Origin: Kineosporia babensis
Lineage (GTDB): Bacteria; Actinomycetota; Actinomycetes; Actinomycetales; Kineosporiaceae
NCBI RefSeq assembly: GCF_021129305.1
Contig: NZ_JAJOMB010000009.1
Coordinates: 227,833 to 291,832 of the forward strand
Reading direction: 5' to 3'
Length of the DNA: 64,000 nucleotides
Shown here: positions 33,948 to 42,056 of the stretch, piece by piece
Layout of the letters: each line of letters begins with the position of its first letter
Numbering within the stretch: the stretch's first letter is position 1
Made by a program: the position numbers and the translations under genes
The notes under the pieces: generated by a model
What the model was told of the DNA's origin: nothing
The model's database searches: none
What the model saw: only the letters and a program-made list of their open reading frames with translations

Positions 33948-34100
33948 TGCGGGTGCAGTTCCGGGAGGGACAGTGTTCTCAACCGTTGCGGGGTTCCGGC
34001 GCATCCCTTGGGTGGGAGGGGCGGGCACAGGCTGAACTCTGACCAGCCCGGCCGGGCCTCCGACCGGGTGGGCCACCGGGAGTAACCGCGGTCACAGGAA

Positions 34101-34106
34101 TAGCGT
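34101..34106 (+). promoter_or_regulatory. Possible -10 of the Eis-like gene
   Basis: TAGCGT lies 8 nt before GTG 34114, the spacing expected for a leaderless message. If used, translation begins at 34114 instead of 34108. Confidence 0.35.
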
Positions 34107-34107
34107 C

Positions 34108-35370
34108 GTGTCTGTGGATCACGAGATCAGAGTGCTGAACGATGCCCAGGAGGTGGGCCGCTCCCTGGAGGTCTTCCTGACCGCCATGGTCGGCCTGCAG
34201 CGCATCGACCCGGACAAGATGCCCACCTTCATGGAGCCCGGGCGGACCGTCGGGGCCTACGTGCCCACCGCCAGTCCCAGCGCTGATGTCGCACCGGCCC
34301 ACACCCAGACCCCGGAACGGCTGGTCGGCACGGCCAGCTCGTTCACCAGCTGGATGGTGGTGCCCGGCGGCAAGAAGGTGCCGCAGGCCGCGGTGACCGA
34401 CGTGGGGGTGCTGCCCACGCACACCCGGCGCGGGCTGGCCGGCGCACTGATGCGGCACCAGCTGGAGCAGTGCCTGGCCCGCAACGAGGTGATCGCCAGC
34501 CTGCGGGCCAGCGAGGCGACGATCTACGAACGCTGGGGCTTCGGCATCGCCAGCAGCGTGGCCTCGGTCGAGATCGCGGTGGGCCAGGCCCGTTTCCGCG
34601 ACGGGGTGCCCCGGGGCGGCGACGTGCGGCTGGTCGATCTGCGCGAGCGGGCCGATCAGGACCTGCTGGCCCGGATCTACACCGGGGCCAACTGGGTCGG
34701 AGCGATCGACCGGCCGAGCTACTGGTGGCGCTCCCGGGCGCACATGCGGCAGCTCAGCAAGGACTTCCACTACGCGGTGGTGCACGGGATCCCCGGGCAC
34801 GAGGACGGTTTCGCGATCTACACCCCGCAGGACTCGACCGCCTGGTTCCGCTCCAAGGACCGGGCCATCGTGGTCGGCGACTTCGTGGCCAACACCTCGC
34901 GCGCCCACTACGGCCTGCTGCGCTACCTGCTCTCGATCGACCTGCTGCAGCGGGTGGTGCTGGACCCGATGCCGCTGGACCACTCGATCGAGAAGCTGCT
35001 GGTGGACGAGCGGGCGGTGACCACGCACAGCGCCCGGGACGAGACCTGGCTGCGGCTGGTGGACGTGCAGGCGGCGCTCGCGGCCCGCAGCTACCGTTCG
35101 CCGGGGCAGGTGATCATCGAGGTACGCGACCAGCTGCTGCGGGAGAACAACGGCCGCTACATCATCTCCGCCTCGGGGGTGGCCCGGACCGAGCAGCCGC
35201 CCGAGATCACCATGGACGTCTCGCAGCTGGCCTGCGTGTACCTGGGCGGGACCAAGTTCTGGCAGCTCGCCCAGGCCGGCCGGATCGCGGTGCACAAGGA
35301 CGACGGTCTGGCCATGGCCGACTACCTGTTCGGGCTTCGCCGGGCTCCGTTCAGCGGGACCATGTTCTGA
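34108..35370 (+). CDS. Eis-like GNAT acetyltransferase
   Basis: This 420-aa protein has the Eis layout: an N-terminal GNAT domain (1-150), a second GNAT-like domain (about 160-300) and a C-terminal sterol-carrier-like domain (about 300-420). The acetyl-CoA loop is VTDVGVLPTHTRRGLAGALM (V-x-R-R-x-G-x-A type). The chain ends in Phe, and in Eis the C-terminal carboxylate takes part in catalysis. Eis enzymes acetylate aminoglycosides or lysines; the natural substrate here is unknown. GTG 34108 has AGGA 8 nt upstream; GTG 34114 is the leaderless alternative. It converges with hutH across a hairpin. Confidence 0.85.
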   Translation: MSVDHEIRVLNDAQEVGRSLEVFLTAMVGLQRIDPDKMPTFMEPGRTVGAYVPTASPSADVAPAHTQTPERLVGTASSFTSWMVVPGGKKVPQAAVTDVGVLPTHTRRGLAGALMRHQLEQCLARNEVIASLRASEATIYERWGFGIASSVASVEIAVGQARFRDGVPRGGDVRLVDLRERADQDLLARIYTGANWVGAIDRPSYWWRSRAHMRQLSKDFHYAVVHGIPGHEDGFAIYTPQDSTAWFRSKDRAIVVGDFVANTSRAHYGLLRYLLSIDLLQRVVLDPMPLDHSIEKLLVDERAVTTHSARDETWLRLVDVQAALAARSYRSPGQVIIEVRDQLLRENNGRYIISASGVARTEQPPEITMDVSQLACVYLGGTKFWQLAQAGRIAVHKDDGLAMADYLFGLRRAPFSGTMF

Positions 35371-35382
35371 GTTCTTGAATTA

Positions 35383-35415
35383 GGGACGGCTGGAAGTGCA
35401 CCTTCCAGCCGTCCC
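35383..35415. terminator. Hairpin between convergent genes
   Basis: GGGACGGCTGGAAG (35383-35396) pairs perfectly with CTTCCAGCCGTCCC (35402-35415), loop 5 nt. It is placed to end both the Eis-like and hutH transcripts; a T-run is absent, so efficiency is uncertain. Confidence 0.65.
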
Positions 35416-35430
35416 CCAGTTCAAACGTCC

Positions 35431-36981
35431 TCAATCAAGCCCTGGCACCGCGTTCCGCGCCGCCTCCAGCACCGCCCCCGAACGCACAGCCGCGCTTACC
35501 CAGCCGATCTCGGGCGCAAGGAAACGATCCGGGCCCGGCCCGGCCACCCCTGTCCGCAAGAAATCCCGTACGGCCGCTGTTCCTGCCGCGGGCTGCAAAG
35601 GAGCCCGTAGGTCCAGTGAACGCGCGGCCGTCATCAGTTCGATCGCCAGGACGTCGCGCAGCCCGTCCACCGCGCGGCGCAGCTTACGGGCGGCGTGCCA
35701 GCCCATCGAGACGTGGTCCTCCTGCATTGCCGACGACGGGATCGAGTCCACCGACGCGGGCGCGGCCAGCCGCTTCAGCTCCGCCATCAGCCCGGCCGCG
35801 GTGTACTGCGCGATCATCAACCCTGAATCCACGCCGGGGGTTTCGGCCAGGAACGGGGGTAGCCCGTCACTGCGCTTGGCGTCCAGATGCCGATCCGTAC
35901 GGCGCTCGCTGATGCTGGCCAGGTCGGCCACCGCGATCGCCAGGAAGTCCAGGGCGTACGCCACCGGCGCGCCGTGGAAGTTGCCGTTCGACTCCACCCG
36001 GCCGTCGTGCGTGACCACGGGATTGTCGATGGCCGCGGTGAGTTCGCGCAGCGCCACCAGCCGGGCGTGCTCCAGGGTGTCGCGGACCGCGCCGTGCACC
36101 TGCGGGGCGCAGCGCAGCGAATAGGCATCCTGCACCCGGGTGCAGGCCGGGCCCTGGTGGCTGTCGATGATCGGCGAGTTCTCCAGCAGAATGCGCAGGT
36201 TCGCCGCGGACTGCTGCTGTCCGGGATGCGGGCGCAGCCGGGCCAGGTCGGCCGCGAACACCGCGTCGGTCCCCATCAGGGCCTCCACGCTCATCGCGGC
36301 GGCCAGGTCGGCCACGGTGACCAGTTCGGTCAGATCGTGCAGGGCGAGCACCAGCATCCCGAGCATGCCGTCGGTGCCGTTGATCAGTGCCAGACCCTCC
36401 TTCTCGACCAGCTGCAGCGGCTCGATCCCGGCGGCCGCCAGGGCCTCGGCGGCGGTGGTGAGAGCGCCGGAGGCATCGGTGACCGGGCCTTCGCCGAGCA
36501 GGGCCAGGGCGCAGTGGGCCAGCGGGGCCAGGTCTCCGGAACAGCCCAGCGATCCGTATTCGTGCACGACCGGGGTGATTTGGGCATTCAGCAGGGCGGC
36601 GTAACTCTGCGCGGTGATCGGCCGGACACCGGTCCGCCCGGTGGCCATGGTGGACAGGCGTTGCAGCATCAGGGCCCGCACCACCTCGGTCTCCACGGCC
36701 GGGCCGGCCCCCGCGGCGTGCGAGCGGATCAGCCCGGCCTGCAACTGGGCCCGGGCCGGGAGCGGGATGAACGTGGTGGCCAGAGCGCCGAAACCGGTCG
36801 AGATGCCATAGTGCGGTTCGACGTCCTCGGCCAGGTCGGCGATCACCGCGCGGGAGTGGGCGATCGCCTCCAGCGCGGCCTGGTTCAGCTCCACCCGGGC
36901 GCCGTGCCGGGCCACCGCCACCACGTCCTCGGTGCTCAGCGGCCCGATGCCCAGCTCTACTGTCGTAAGGGAAATCGTCAC
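35431..36981 (-). CDS. hutH: Histidine ammonia-lyase
   Basis: This 516-aa enzyme removes ammonia from L-histidine to give urocanate. It is full length for the family. YGISTGFG (58-65) gives the catalytic Tyr, SLGCSGDLAPLAH (144-156) the MIO-forming triplet, here Cys147-Ser148-Gly149 where Ala-Ser-Gly is textbook; the Cys variant is, to my knowledge, also seen in Streptomyces HutH. LINGTDGMLGMLVLALHDL and QDAYSLRCAPQVHG are further HAL blocks. No other hut genes (hutU, hutI, hutF) are in the window. GTG 36981 has only a weak ribosome site. Confidence 0.92.
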   Translation of the reverse strand: MTISLTTVELGIGPLSTEDVVAVARHGARVELNQAALEAIAHSRAVIADLAEDVEPHYGISTGFGALATTFIPLPARAQLQAGLIRSHAAGAGPAVETEVVRALMLQRLSTMATGRTGVRPITAQSYAALLNAQITPVVHEYGSLGCSGDLAPLAHCALALLGEGPVTDASGALTTAAEALAAAGIEPLQLVEKEGLALINGTDGMLGMLVLALHDLTELVTVADLAAAMSVEALMGTDAVFAADLARLRPHPGQQQSAANLRILLENSPIIDSHQGPACTRVQDAYSLRCAPQVHGAVRDTLEHARLVALRELTAAIDNPVVTHDGRVESNGNFHGAPVAYALDFLAIAVADLASISERRTDRHLDAKRSDGLPPFLAETPGVDSGLMIAQYTAAGLMAELKRLAAPASVDSIPSSAMQEDHVSMGWHAARKLRRAVDGLRDVLAIELMTAARSLDLRAPLQPAAGTAAVRDFLRTGVAGPGPDRFLAPEIGWVSAAVRSGAVLEAARNAVPGLD

Positions 36982-37119
36982 GGCGTGATTCGATCGCGTC
37001 GGCCGCGTCCGGACAAGAGGTGATGCGGATGAGGAGGCTGGGGATTATCCACCGTTCGGGGTGGAGGCCTCCGGCGATTCGGCCGGGAAAGGATCAGCAG
37101 GGAGTGACATTCTTGACCG

Positions 37120-37857
37120 ATGGTGTGGCTGAGAGTGAGCGAAACATGTGCCGTCCTCCGCGCCGCGACGACGCTGACCGTCGCCGGGGCGAGTCTCGGA
37201 TTCTCTCTGATCGGTTCGCCCGGAACGGCTTTCGCTGATTCCGGGGCGCGGGAGATCGGGCGCAGTCCGGGTCGCGAGGTCGTTCAGTTCGCGCCGAACG
37301 CCGTCTCGGTCACGTTCAGTACGGAACTGCGTGAGTCCGGGGCCTCGCTGAGCATCAGCACCAAGAACGGTGAGGTCGGCCGGGGCAAGGTCTCGACCGC
37401 CGACGGTGCGCTGCGCCGCGATCTGGTCAAGGGCGCGCCCAACGGCGAGTACCTGATCGAGTGGAAGGCCGTGGCGAAGAACGGCGAGAAGATGTCCGGC
37501 ACGTTCAGTTTCACCGCCGGTCATCCGAACGACGATCCGCTGATCACCGGCGAACCTACCCCCGATCAGGAGACCGGCGAGACTGCCCAGCCACCTACGT
37601 CCTCTGATCTGGACCCCACGGCGACGCCTTCCCCGAAGGCCACCGACCCCACTAAGGCCAATCGCGGCGACATGTACGTGATCCCGCCTGCCCGGAGCCA
37701 GGAACCCCCCTCTGGCGGATCCTACGGTTCCCCTCTGCTTGCGCTGGCGGTCGGCGCCCTGCTGGTGATCGCTTCCGGGCTGGTCAGCCGCCGGCACGGA
37801 CCGGTTGTGGCCGAGCGGCTGACCATCCGCACCCGGCGCGGCGTCTACTCGGTCTGA
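37120..37857 (+). CDS. CopC-fold exported protein lacking copper ligands
   Basis: This 245-aa protein has a signal peptide (cleavage near AFA-DSGA), a CopC-like beta-sandwich (about 45-130), a Thr/Pro/Asp-rich linker and a C-terminal TM helix (LLALAVGALLVIASGLV) with a basic tail, the usual actinobacterial CopC layout. SVTFSTELRESGASLSI and GEYLIEWKAVAKNGEKMSGTFSFTAG align with CopC. The copper residues are missing: the mature N-terminus is not His, and the D-G-H-P-x-S-G segment reads NGEKMSG. It may be structural or bind something else. The start at 37120 is uncertain; nearby GTG codons are possible. Confidence 0.75.
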   Translation: MVWLRVSETCAVLRAATTLTVAGASLGFSLIGSPGTAFADSGAREIGRSPGREVVQFAPNAVSVTFSTELRESGASLSISTKNGEVGRGKVSTADGALRRDLVKGAPNGEYLIEWKAVAKNGEKMSGTFSFTAGHPNDDPLITGEPTPDQETGETAQPPTSSDLDPTATPSPKATDPTKANRGDMYVIPPARSQEPPSGGSYGSPLLALAVGALLVIASGLVSRRHGPVVAERLTIRTRRGVYSV

Positions 37858-39806
37858 GATCCGGTTGCGACCTGCTCCTCCTGGCCCGTGATCTGGGGCA
37901 GGGGGAGCAGTCGCAGTTCCAGGGGGATCTGGTCGAGATCGATGACCCGGCCGCTGGCCGCCACGTAGGTTTTGGTCGAATTGAGGACGTTGTTGCTGGG
38001 TGACGCCGGTGCGTTGCCGGAGTCGGTGGCCGGGTCGTCCTCGTTCTCGATGGAGCCGGGCTCGGGCAACGTGATCCGGCGCCGGACCGGGCCGGGCTGA
38101 GCGCTCGGGGTTTTGGAGTCGGGCCTGTCTGGCCGGGGACTCGGGGCAGCGGGCATCCGGCTGCGGCGGTTCATCCGGAGCACTGTGCGGCCGACGCGGT
38201 TGAGCATCAGGGTGAGCGGGGAGTGCGGCGCCCGGATCAGCGTGACCACCAGCCAGGCCGAGACCAGGTACAGCGGCAGGAAATACATCGTGGCCAGCAG
38301 ATCGGCGTACCAGCCGCAGGCCACGAACGCGGCGAGAGCCAGGATCGGTGCGCTCCGCGAGGTGCGGATGTGCTGACGGAGCGTCGGACGGTGGGCCGGT
38401 ACCCGGATCGAACCGGTGTTCATCCGCAGCCAGTACACGGTCAGGGTTCCGGTTCCGAGTGCCGCCAGGGCCCTTCCCAGCCAACTCAGGCCGACTGAGG
38501 CGGTGCTGGCCGGGTCGAGGCTGATCAGGAGTGCGGCCCCGCCGATGGCGGCACCCCCGGCCAGCAACGGACCGATGCCGAACCTCCAAAGCCCACGGCG
38601 GTCCGCGGGAGTTCGCCAGGCCAGACGTACCCCGGCCAGCATGAGGAAGAGGTCGAGGCCCAGGGCGTAGCTGTTCTGGTTTTTGAAGGGCTGCTCGAGC
38701 AGGGGGGCGAGAACACCGACGAGGCCTATCGGGAGGGCCAGGGTGGCCAGGCCGACGAGGGCCGGGAGCAGGGGTTGCGGCCTGGCGGTGGCGATGAGGG
38801 GGAGTTTGGTGGTTACGGGCTCGGCAGGGGGTATTTCTGTTTCTGGGTGGCTGACAGTTGCGTCGGCTTCGCCCACCTGAACTGACCGGCTCGCCGGGGT
38901 TGCCTGGCTGACCCGGGGTGTCTTGCCTACGGGGTGTGCCTGACCCGCCTGGGGCGCTCCGCTTACCTGTCGTGTTTCGTCTGTCTGAGGTGTCGTGTCG
39001 GGCTGGGGTGTCTCTCTCGCCTGGACTGTTTCGCTCGCCGGAACTGCTTCGCCCATCTGGAGTGTCTCACCCAGCTGGGGCGCTACCCGGATCTGCCCTG
39101 TCGCGACGGCCTGGTGTGGTGCGCCGACCTGGACAGCTTCGCCCGCCTGAGATGCTTCTCCAGCCTGGCGTGTCGCGCTGACTTGGACTGTTTCGCCCGC
39201 CGGAACTGTTTCGCCCATCTGGAGTGTCTCACCCAGCTGGGGCGTTACCCGGATCTGCCCTGTCGCGACGGCCTGGTGTGGTGCGCCGACCTGGACAGCT
39301 TCGCCCGCCTGAAATGCTTCTCCAGCCTGGCGTGTCGCGCTGACTTGGACTCTTTCGCCCGCCGGAACTGTTTCGCCCATCTCGCGTGTCTTGCCCGCCG
39401 GGTGCGCCTCTCCCGCCTGACCTGCGTTGGCTGCCTTGGCGACGTGAGTTGTCGGCCCGGCCCGCCCCACCTCGGCTGGCGGAGTTGCCTCGGTCCGGGG
39501 TGCTGCGGCGTTCTGGGGCGATTCGGACGTGGCAGTCTTTCGGCGAAGTGCTGCTTTGCCGGAGGTTTCGCCCTCGCTCTGAGCCGGCTTCTGGCCCGGC
39601 CCGTTCTGCGTCTTCGGGGCTCGCGCCGTCTTGGCGTTCCTGATCTTCTTGGTCGGTGTGCGCTTGGTCCTTGGCGCCTTGCTGGTCTGGGCGGTCTGCC
39701 CGTTCCTGGTTTCCGTGACCACCGCGGCGCCGCTGGTCGACTCCGCGGCCGGGCCGACGTCCTCTGGTTGCTCCTGGTCCGGCCCGGGACGGGTGGCGGC
39801 GTTCAT
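37845..39806 (-). CDS. Membrane protein with long hexapeptide-repeat N-terminus
   Basis: This 653-aa protein was not recognised. Residues about 1-110 are basic and Ala/Lys/Pro-rich. From about 120 to 310 it is built from six-residue units such as QAGEAV, QVGAPH, QLGETL, QMGETV, PAGETV, QVSATR, including a near-perfect 54-residue tandem duplication. The next 200 residues hold five or six TM helices (LLPALVGLATLALPIGLVGV to YFLPLYLVSAWLVVTLI), with ALGLDLFLMLAGVRL faintly recalling acyltransferase-3 proteins. A Pro-rich polar tail of about 110 residues ends the chain. ATG 39806 follows AAAGGG at 11 nt; GTG 39890 would add 28 residues. It overlaps the convergent CopC-like gene by 13 bp. Confidence 0.62.
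   Translation of the reverse strand: MNAATRPGPDQEQPEDVGPAAESTSGAAVVTETRNGQTAQTSKAPRTKRTPTKKIRNAKTARAPKTQNGPGQKPAQSEGETSGKAALRRKTATSESPQNAAAPRTEATPPAEVGRAGPTTHVAKAANAGQAGEAHPAGKTREMGETVPAGERVQVSATRQAGEAFQAGEAVQVGAPHQAVATGQIRVTPQLGETLQMGETVPAGETVQVSATRQAGEASQAGEAVQVGAPHQAVATGQIRVAPQLGETLQMGEAVPASETVQARETPQPDTTPQTDETRQVSGAPQAGQAHPVGKTPRVSQATPASRSVQVGEADATVSHPETEIPPAEPVTTKLPLIATARPQPLLPALVGLATLALPIGLVGVLAPLLEQPFKNQNSYALGLDLFLMLAGVRLAWRTPADRRGLWRFGIGPLLAGGAAIGGAALLISLDPASTASVGLSWLGRALAALGTGTLTVYWLRMNTGSIRVPAHRPTLRQHIRTSRSAPILALAAFVACGWYADLLATMYFLPLYLVSAWLVVTLIRAPHSPLTLMLNRVGRTVLRMNRRSRMPAAPSPRPDRPDSKTPSAQPGPVRRRITLPEPGSIENEDDPATDSGNAPASPSNNVLNSTKTYVAASGRVIDLDQIPLELRLLPLPQITGQEEQVATGSQTE
39022..39382 (-). 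repeat. 162-bp tandem duplication inside the repeat gene
   Basis: 39022-39183 and 39184-39345 are direct repeats differing at about four positions by manual alignment, and a partial third copy runs to about 39382. The unit is 54 codons, so the frame is kept, and it contains nine 18-bp sub-repeats. Confidence 0.88.
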
Positions 39807-40159
39807 CAAAAACGGGACCCTTTCGGCCGGAGCGGACACCTGTGCCTGGCGAGGGGTGCCGCCTCGCCGGGCCCGCTGACGACTGCCCACTGCTGGAGCC
39901 CGGGCGTCCCCTCACAGGCCGCGAGCGCAGCCTATGGATCAACCCGGCGTAATCGAACCTCACACTGGGTGCGACGTGCGGGTAGGTCCGGATATCCGCT
40001 GTTCGACCCAGCCGCCCACCGCCCGCCTTGCCCCTGGTGCGGTGCACTGATCCCTGTTCGGCTGTCCTCCGCATGGGGTTCGTCCGGCCGGGCGGTCGCT
40101 GCCCTTCGGCTCTGTCCGACTTGACCCAGGGCTGATCCCAAGTTGTCGGTGGAGACGGT
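39807..40159. other. 353-bp divergent intergenic region
   Basis: This separates the repeat gene from the His/Met-rich membrane protein. TTGACC occurs at 40121-40126 without a correctly spaced -10. No gene recognised; the first 84 bp may be the N-terminal extension of the minus-strand gene. Confidence 0.4.
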
Positions 40160-40165
40160 TATGGT
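40160..40165 (+). promoter_or_regulatory. Probable -10 for the 40172 gene (leaderless)
   Basis: TATGGT ends 7 nt before ATG 40172, with no ribosome site between, matching the leaderless pattern seen at other starts in this window. Confidence 0.45.
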
Positions 40166-40171
40166 CTGTCC

Positions 40172-40846
40172 ATGATTCCGACGCGTGGAGCGATCCGGCT
40201 GACCCGGGCGGCGATGTTCTCGCTGTCCGCGGCCGGCCTGGCGATCGCCGCCCACGCCGCCGGAGGAGAAGCGGTCAGCCTGCCGGTGGCCCTGGCCTGT
40301 GTCCCGGCCGTCATGCTCGTGGTCAACCTGCTCGCCGCCCGGCGGCGCGGGCCGGTGTCCCTGGTCCTGGCCATGGCCGGCACCCAGTTCCTGCTGCACG
40401 CCGCCCTCATGGCCGCCGATCTGGCCGCCGGCTGCCGGATGTCCGCCCAGCACCTGAGCAGCCTGGCCGCAGCCGGCCCGGGCTCCGCCTCGGCTGCCAC
40501 AGCTTCCGGGCACACCGCCGTCACCACCGCCACCTGCGACGCAACGGCCATGGCCGGGCACCAGGCCTCAGACATGTTCACGATGTCGCCGCGCATGTTC
40601 GCCGCCCACGCCCTCTCCGCCACCCTGCTCGCCCTGCTCCTGGCCAAGGGCGAGGCCGCCATCTGGGCCCTCACCAGCAGCCTGAGCTTCCGGCTCACCC
40701 TGCCGCGGATCCCCGAGCTGCCCCCGGCCCGCCGAGCCCTGCCCGTCCTCGTTCGCGAGGCCTTGCTGCCCCAGGCCGACGTGCCCCGCCAAAGCGTCCG
40801 ACGGCGTGGCCCACCCGCCCTCGTCCCGCGCCTTTACCCCTGCTGA
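40172..40846 (+). CDS. Membrane protein with His/Met/Cys-rich loop
   Basis: This 224-aa protein has about four TM helices: AAMFSLSAAGLAIAAHAAGG, LPVALACVPAVMLVVNLLAA, SLVLAMAGTQFLLHAALMAA and FAAHALSATLLALLLAKGEA. Between helices 3 and 4 lies a roughly 60-residue loop containing CRMSAQH, GHTAVTTATCDATAMAGHQ and DMFTMSPRM, rich in His, Met and Cys. Such residues suit copper or another soft metal, and the gene lies 1.2 kb upstream of ycnI-copC, so a role in copper handling is inferred. I do not recognise a named family. The C-terminal 40 residues are basic and Pro-rich. Confidence 0.7.
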   Translation: MIPTRGAIRLTRAAMFSLSAAGLAIAAHAAGGEAVSLPVALACVPAVMLVVNLLAARRRGPVSLVLAMAGTQFLLHAALMAADLAAGCRMSAQHLSSLAAAGPGSASAATASGHTAVTTATCDATAMAGHQASDMFTMSPRMFAAHALSATLLALLLAKGEAAIWALTSSLSFRLTLPRIPELPPARRALPVLVREALLPQADVPRQSVRRRGPPALVPRLYPC

Positions 40847-40851
40847 GTTCA

Positions 40852-41050
40852 GTTCTGCACCGATCTTCGGCCTGCGTCGGGCTTCGGCCTGCACCGATCT
40901 GCTTCGGCCTGCTGAGCCCAGTTCTGCACCGGGTCTCGGCCTTCACCAGGCTTCGGCTTGCGTCGGGCTTGGGCTTGCGTCGGGCTTCGGCCTGCGCGGA
41001 GATTCGATCTGCGTCGGGCTTCAGCCGCTGCCTGCTTTGCTGGTGGTCTG
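40852..41050. repeat. Degenerate 17-bp tandem repeats
   Basis: Units close to TGCGTCGGGCTTCGGCC recur in tandem, some altered (TGCACCGATC..., TGCGTCGGGCTTGGGCT). The period of 17 is not a multiple of 3. Short open frames through it are repeat artefacts. Confidence 0.7.
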
Positions 41051-41099
41051 ATTCAGCTGTGGCCCGCGTTGATCCTGATCTGCGGCGGGTCGTGGCCTG

Positions 41100-41760
41100 A
41101 GGTGGGTCTTGGCCGGCGCTGAGCCGTGGTCTGGGTCGGTCTCGGCTCTGGTCAGGCCGGACTGGTTTCGCGCCTGGTCTGTGCCGGTCTCGGTCGGCGC
41201 TGATCTGGAGTGGCGTTGGTCTGGAGTGGCGTTGGTCTGGAGTGACGCTGATCTGGAGCGGTGCTGGGGGCCATGGTCTGCGTTGACCTTGGCCGGGGCT
41301 GATCCGGGCCGGTGTTCAGCTGTAGCCCGCATCGATCCGGATCCTGCTGTGGCCTGTGTCGGCCTTCGACCAGCGTTGTGTCGTGGTCTGGGTCGGTCTC
41401 GGCCCTGGTTTGGCCCCGATTGGCGTCGAGCCTGGTCTGTGCTGGTCTCGGCCAGCGCTGACCTGGAGTGGTGCTGATCTGGAGCGGTGCTGGTCCGGAG
41501 TGGTGTTGGTCTGGAGCGGTGCTGGGGGCCATGGTCTGCGTTGACCTTGGCCCGGGCTGATCCGGACCGGTGTTGGTTCGTCGCTGGTATTGATCCGGAT
41601 CCTGCGGTGGGCCACGCACGGCCGGTGTCGGGTCTAGGCCAGTGCTGTGCCGTGGTCTGGGTTGGTCTCGGCCTGTTGGCCTTGGTCTGTGACCTGGACC
41701 GGGACTGACCTGGACCGGGACTGACCTGGACCGGGACTGACCTGGACCGGCGCTGAACCC
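41100..41760. repeat. Satellite-like array: 16-bp units in a ~258-bp higher-order repeat
   Basis: Four exact-length 16-bp units stand at 41199-41262, at 41457-41520 and at 41690-41753, close to GCTGATCTGGAGTGGC or TGACCTGGACCGGGAC. The first two blocks and their flanks are copies 258 bp apart: GCTGGGGGCCATGGTCTGCG follows both, and GTGGTCTGGGTCGGTCTCGG starts at 41126 and 41393, with a third related copy at 41652. The plus strand is strongly G/T-biased. A 16-bp period shifts frame each unit, so coding is unlikely. Confidence 0.85.
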
Positions 41761-41943
41761 ATGGTCCTGAACTGAACTCAAGCTGTGCTGAGCATCGAGT
41801 TGAGCCGTGACCTGCACCGAGCCTCGAATGACGCCGGACGTGGCCCGAGCCCGGGCTACGACTCGTGCTGTTTCCCGGCCGGGCTCAGTGCCGTTCAGCC
41901 AACCGCAGCTCGGCCTTGGCACCCATGACCTCCAAGCTCGGAT

Positions 41944-41984
41944 CGGGAAGACAAAGCAACGTCACAGCGTCTTTTGTCTTCCCG
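41944..41984. promoter_or_regulatory. 12-bp perfect inverted repeat upstream of ycnI
   Basis: CGGGAAGACAAA (41944-41955) and TTTGTCTTCCCG (41973-41984) are perfectly complementary with a 17-nt spacer, 73 bp before the ycnI-like start. It could be an operator (arms about 29 bp apart) or a stem in the leader. It does not resemble the CsoR operators I know. Confidence 0.5.
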
Positions 41985-42056
41985 GTGTTCTGGAAACCAC
42001 CTAAGGCGGCCGGTGAGCCGTCCATCATTGACCTGCTTACAGAGAGATTGAGAACG

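Noticed and set aside
38934..40124. Plus-strand 396-aa Cys-rich frame over the repeat gene
   Set aside because: The Cys/Leu repeats are the antisense of the 18-bp units; the minus strand has coherent TM helices downstream and a plausible start.
40852..41760. CRISPR array
   Set aside because: Units are contiguous without unique spacers, degenerate, and no cas genes are present.
41152..41922. Minus-strand 256-aa Pro/Gln/Arg-rich frame in the satellite region
   Set aside because: A 16-bp period cycles through all frames, so open frames occur by chance; no ribosome site or stable domain is visible.
42000..42056. ECF sigma factor promoter (GGAAAC ... GTCC) before ycnI
   Set aside because: The spacing is about 22 nt, longer than the 16-17 expected.
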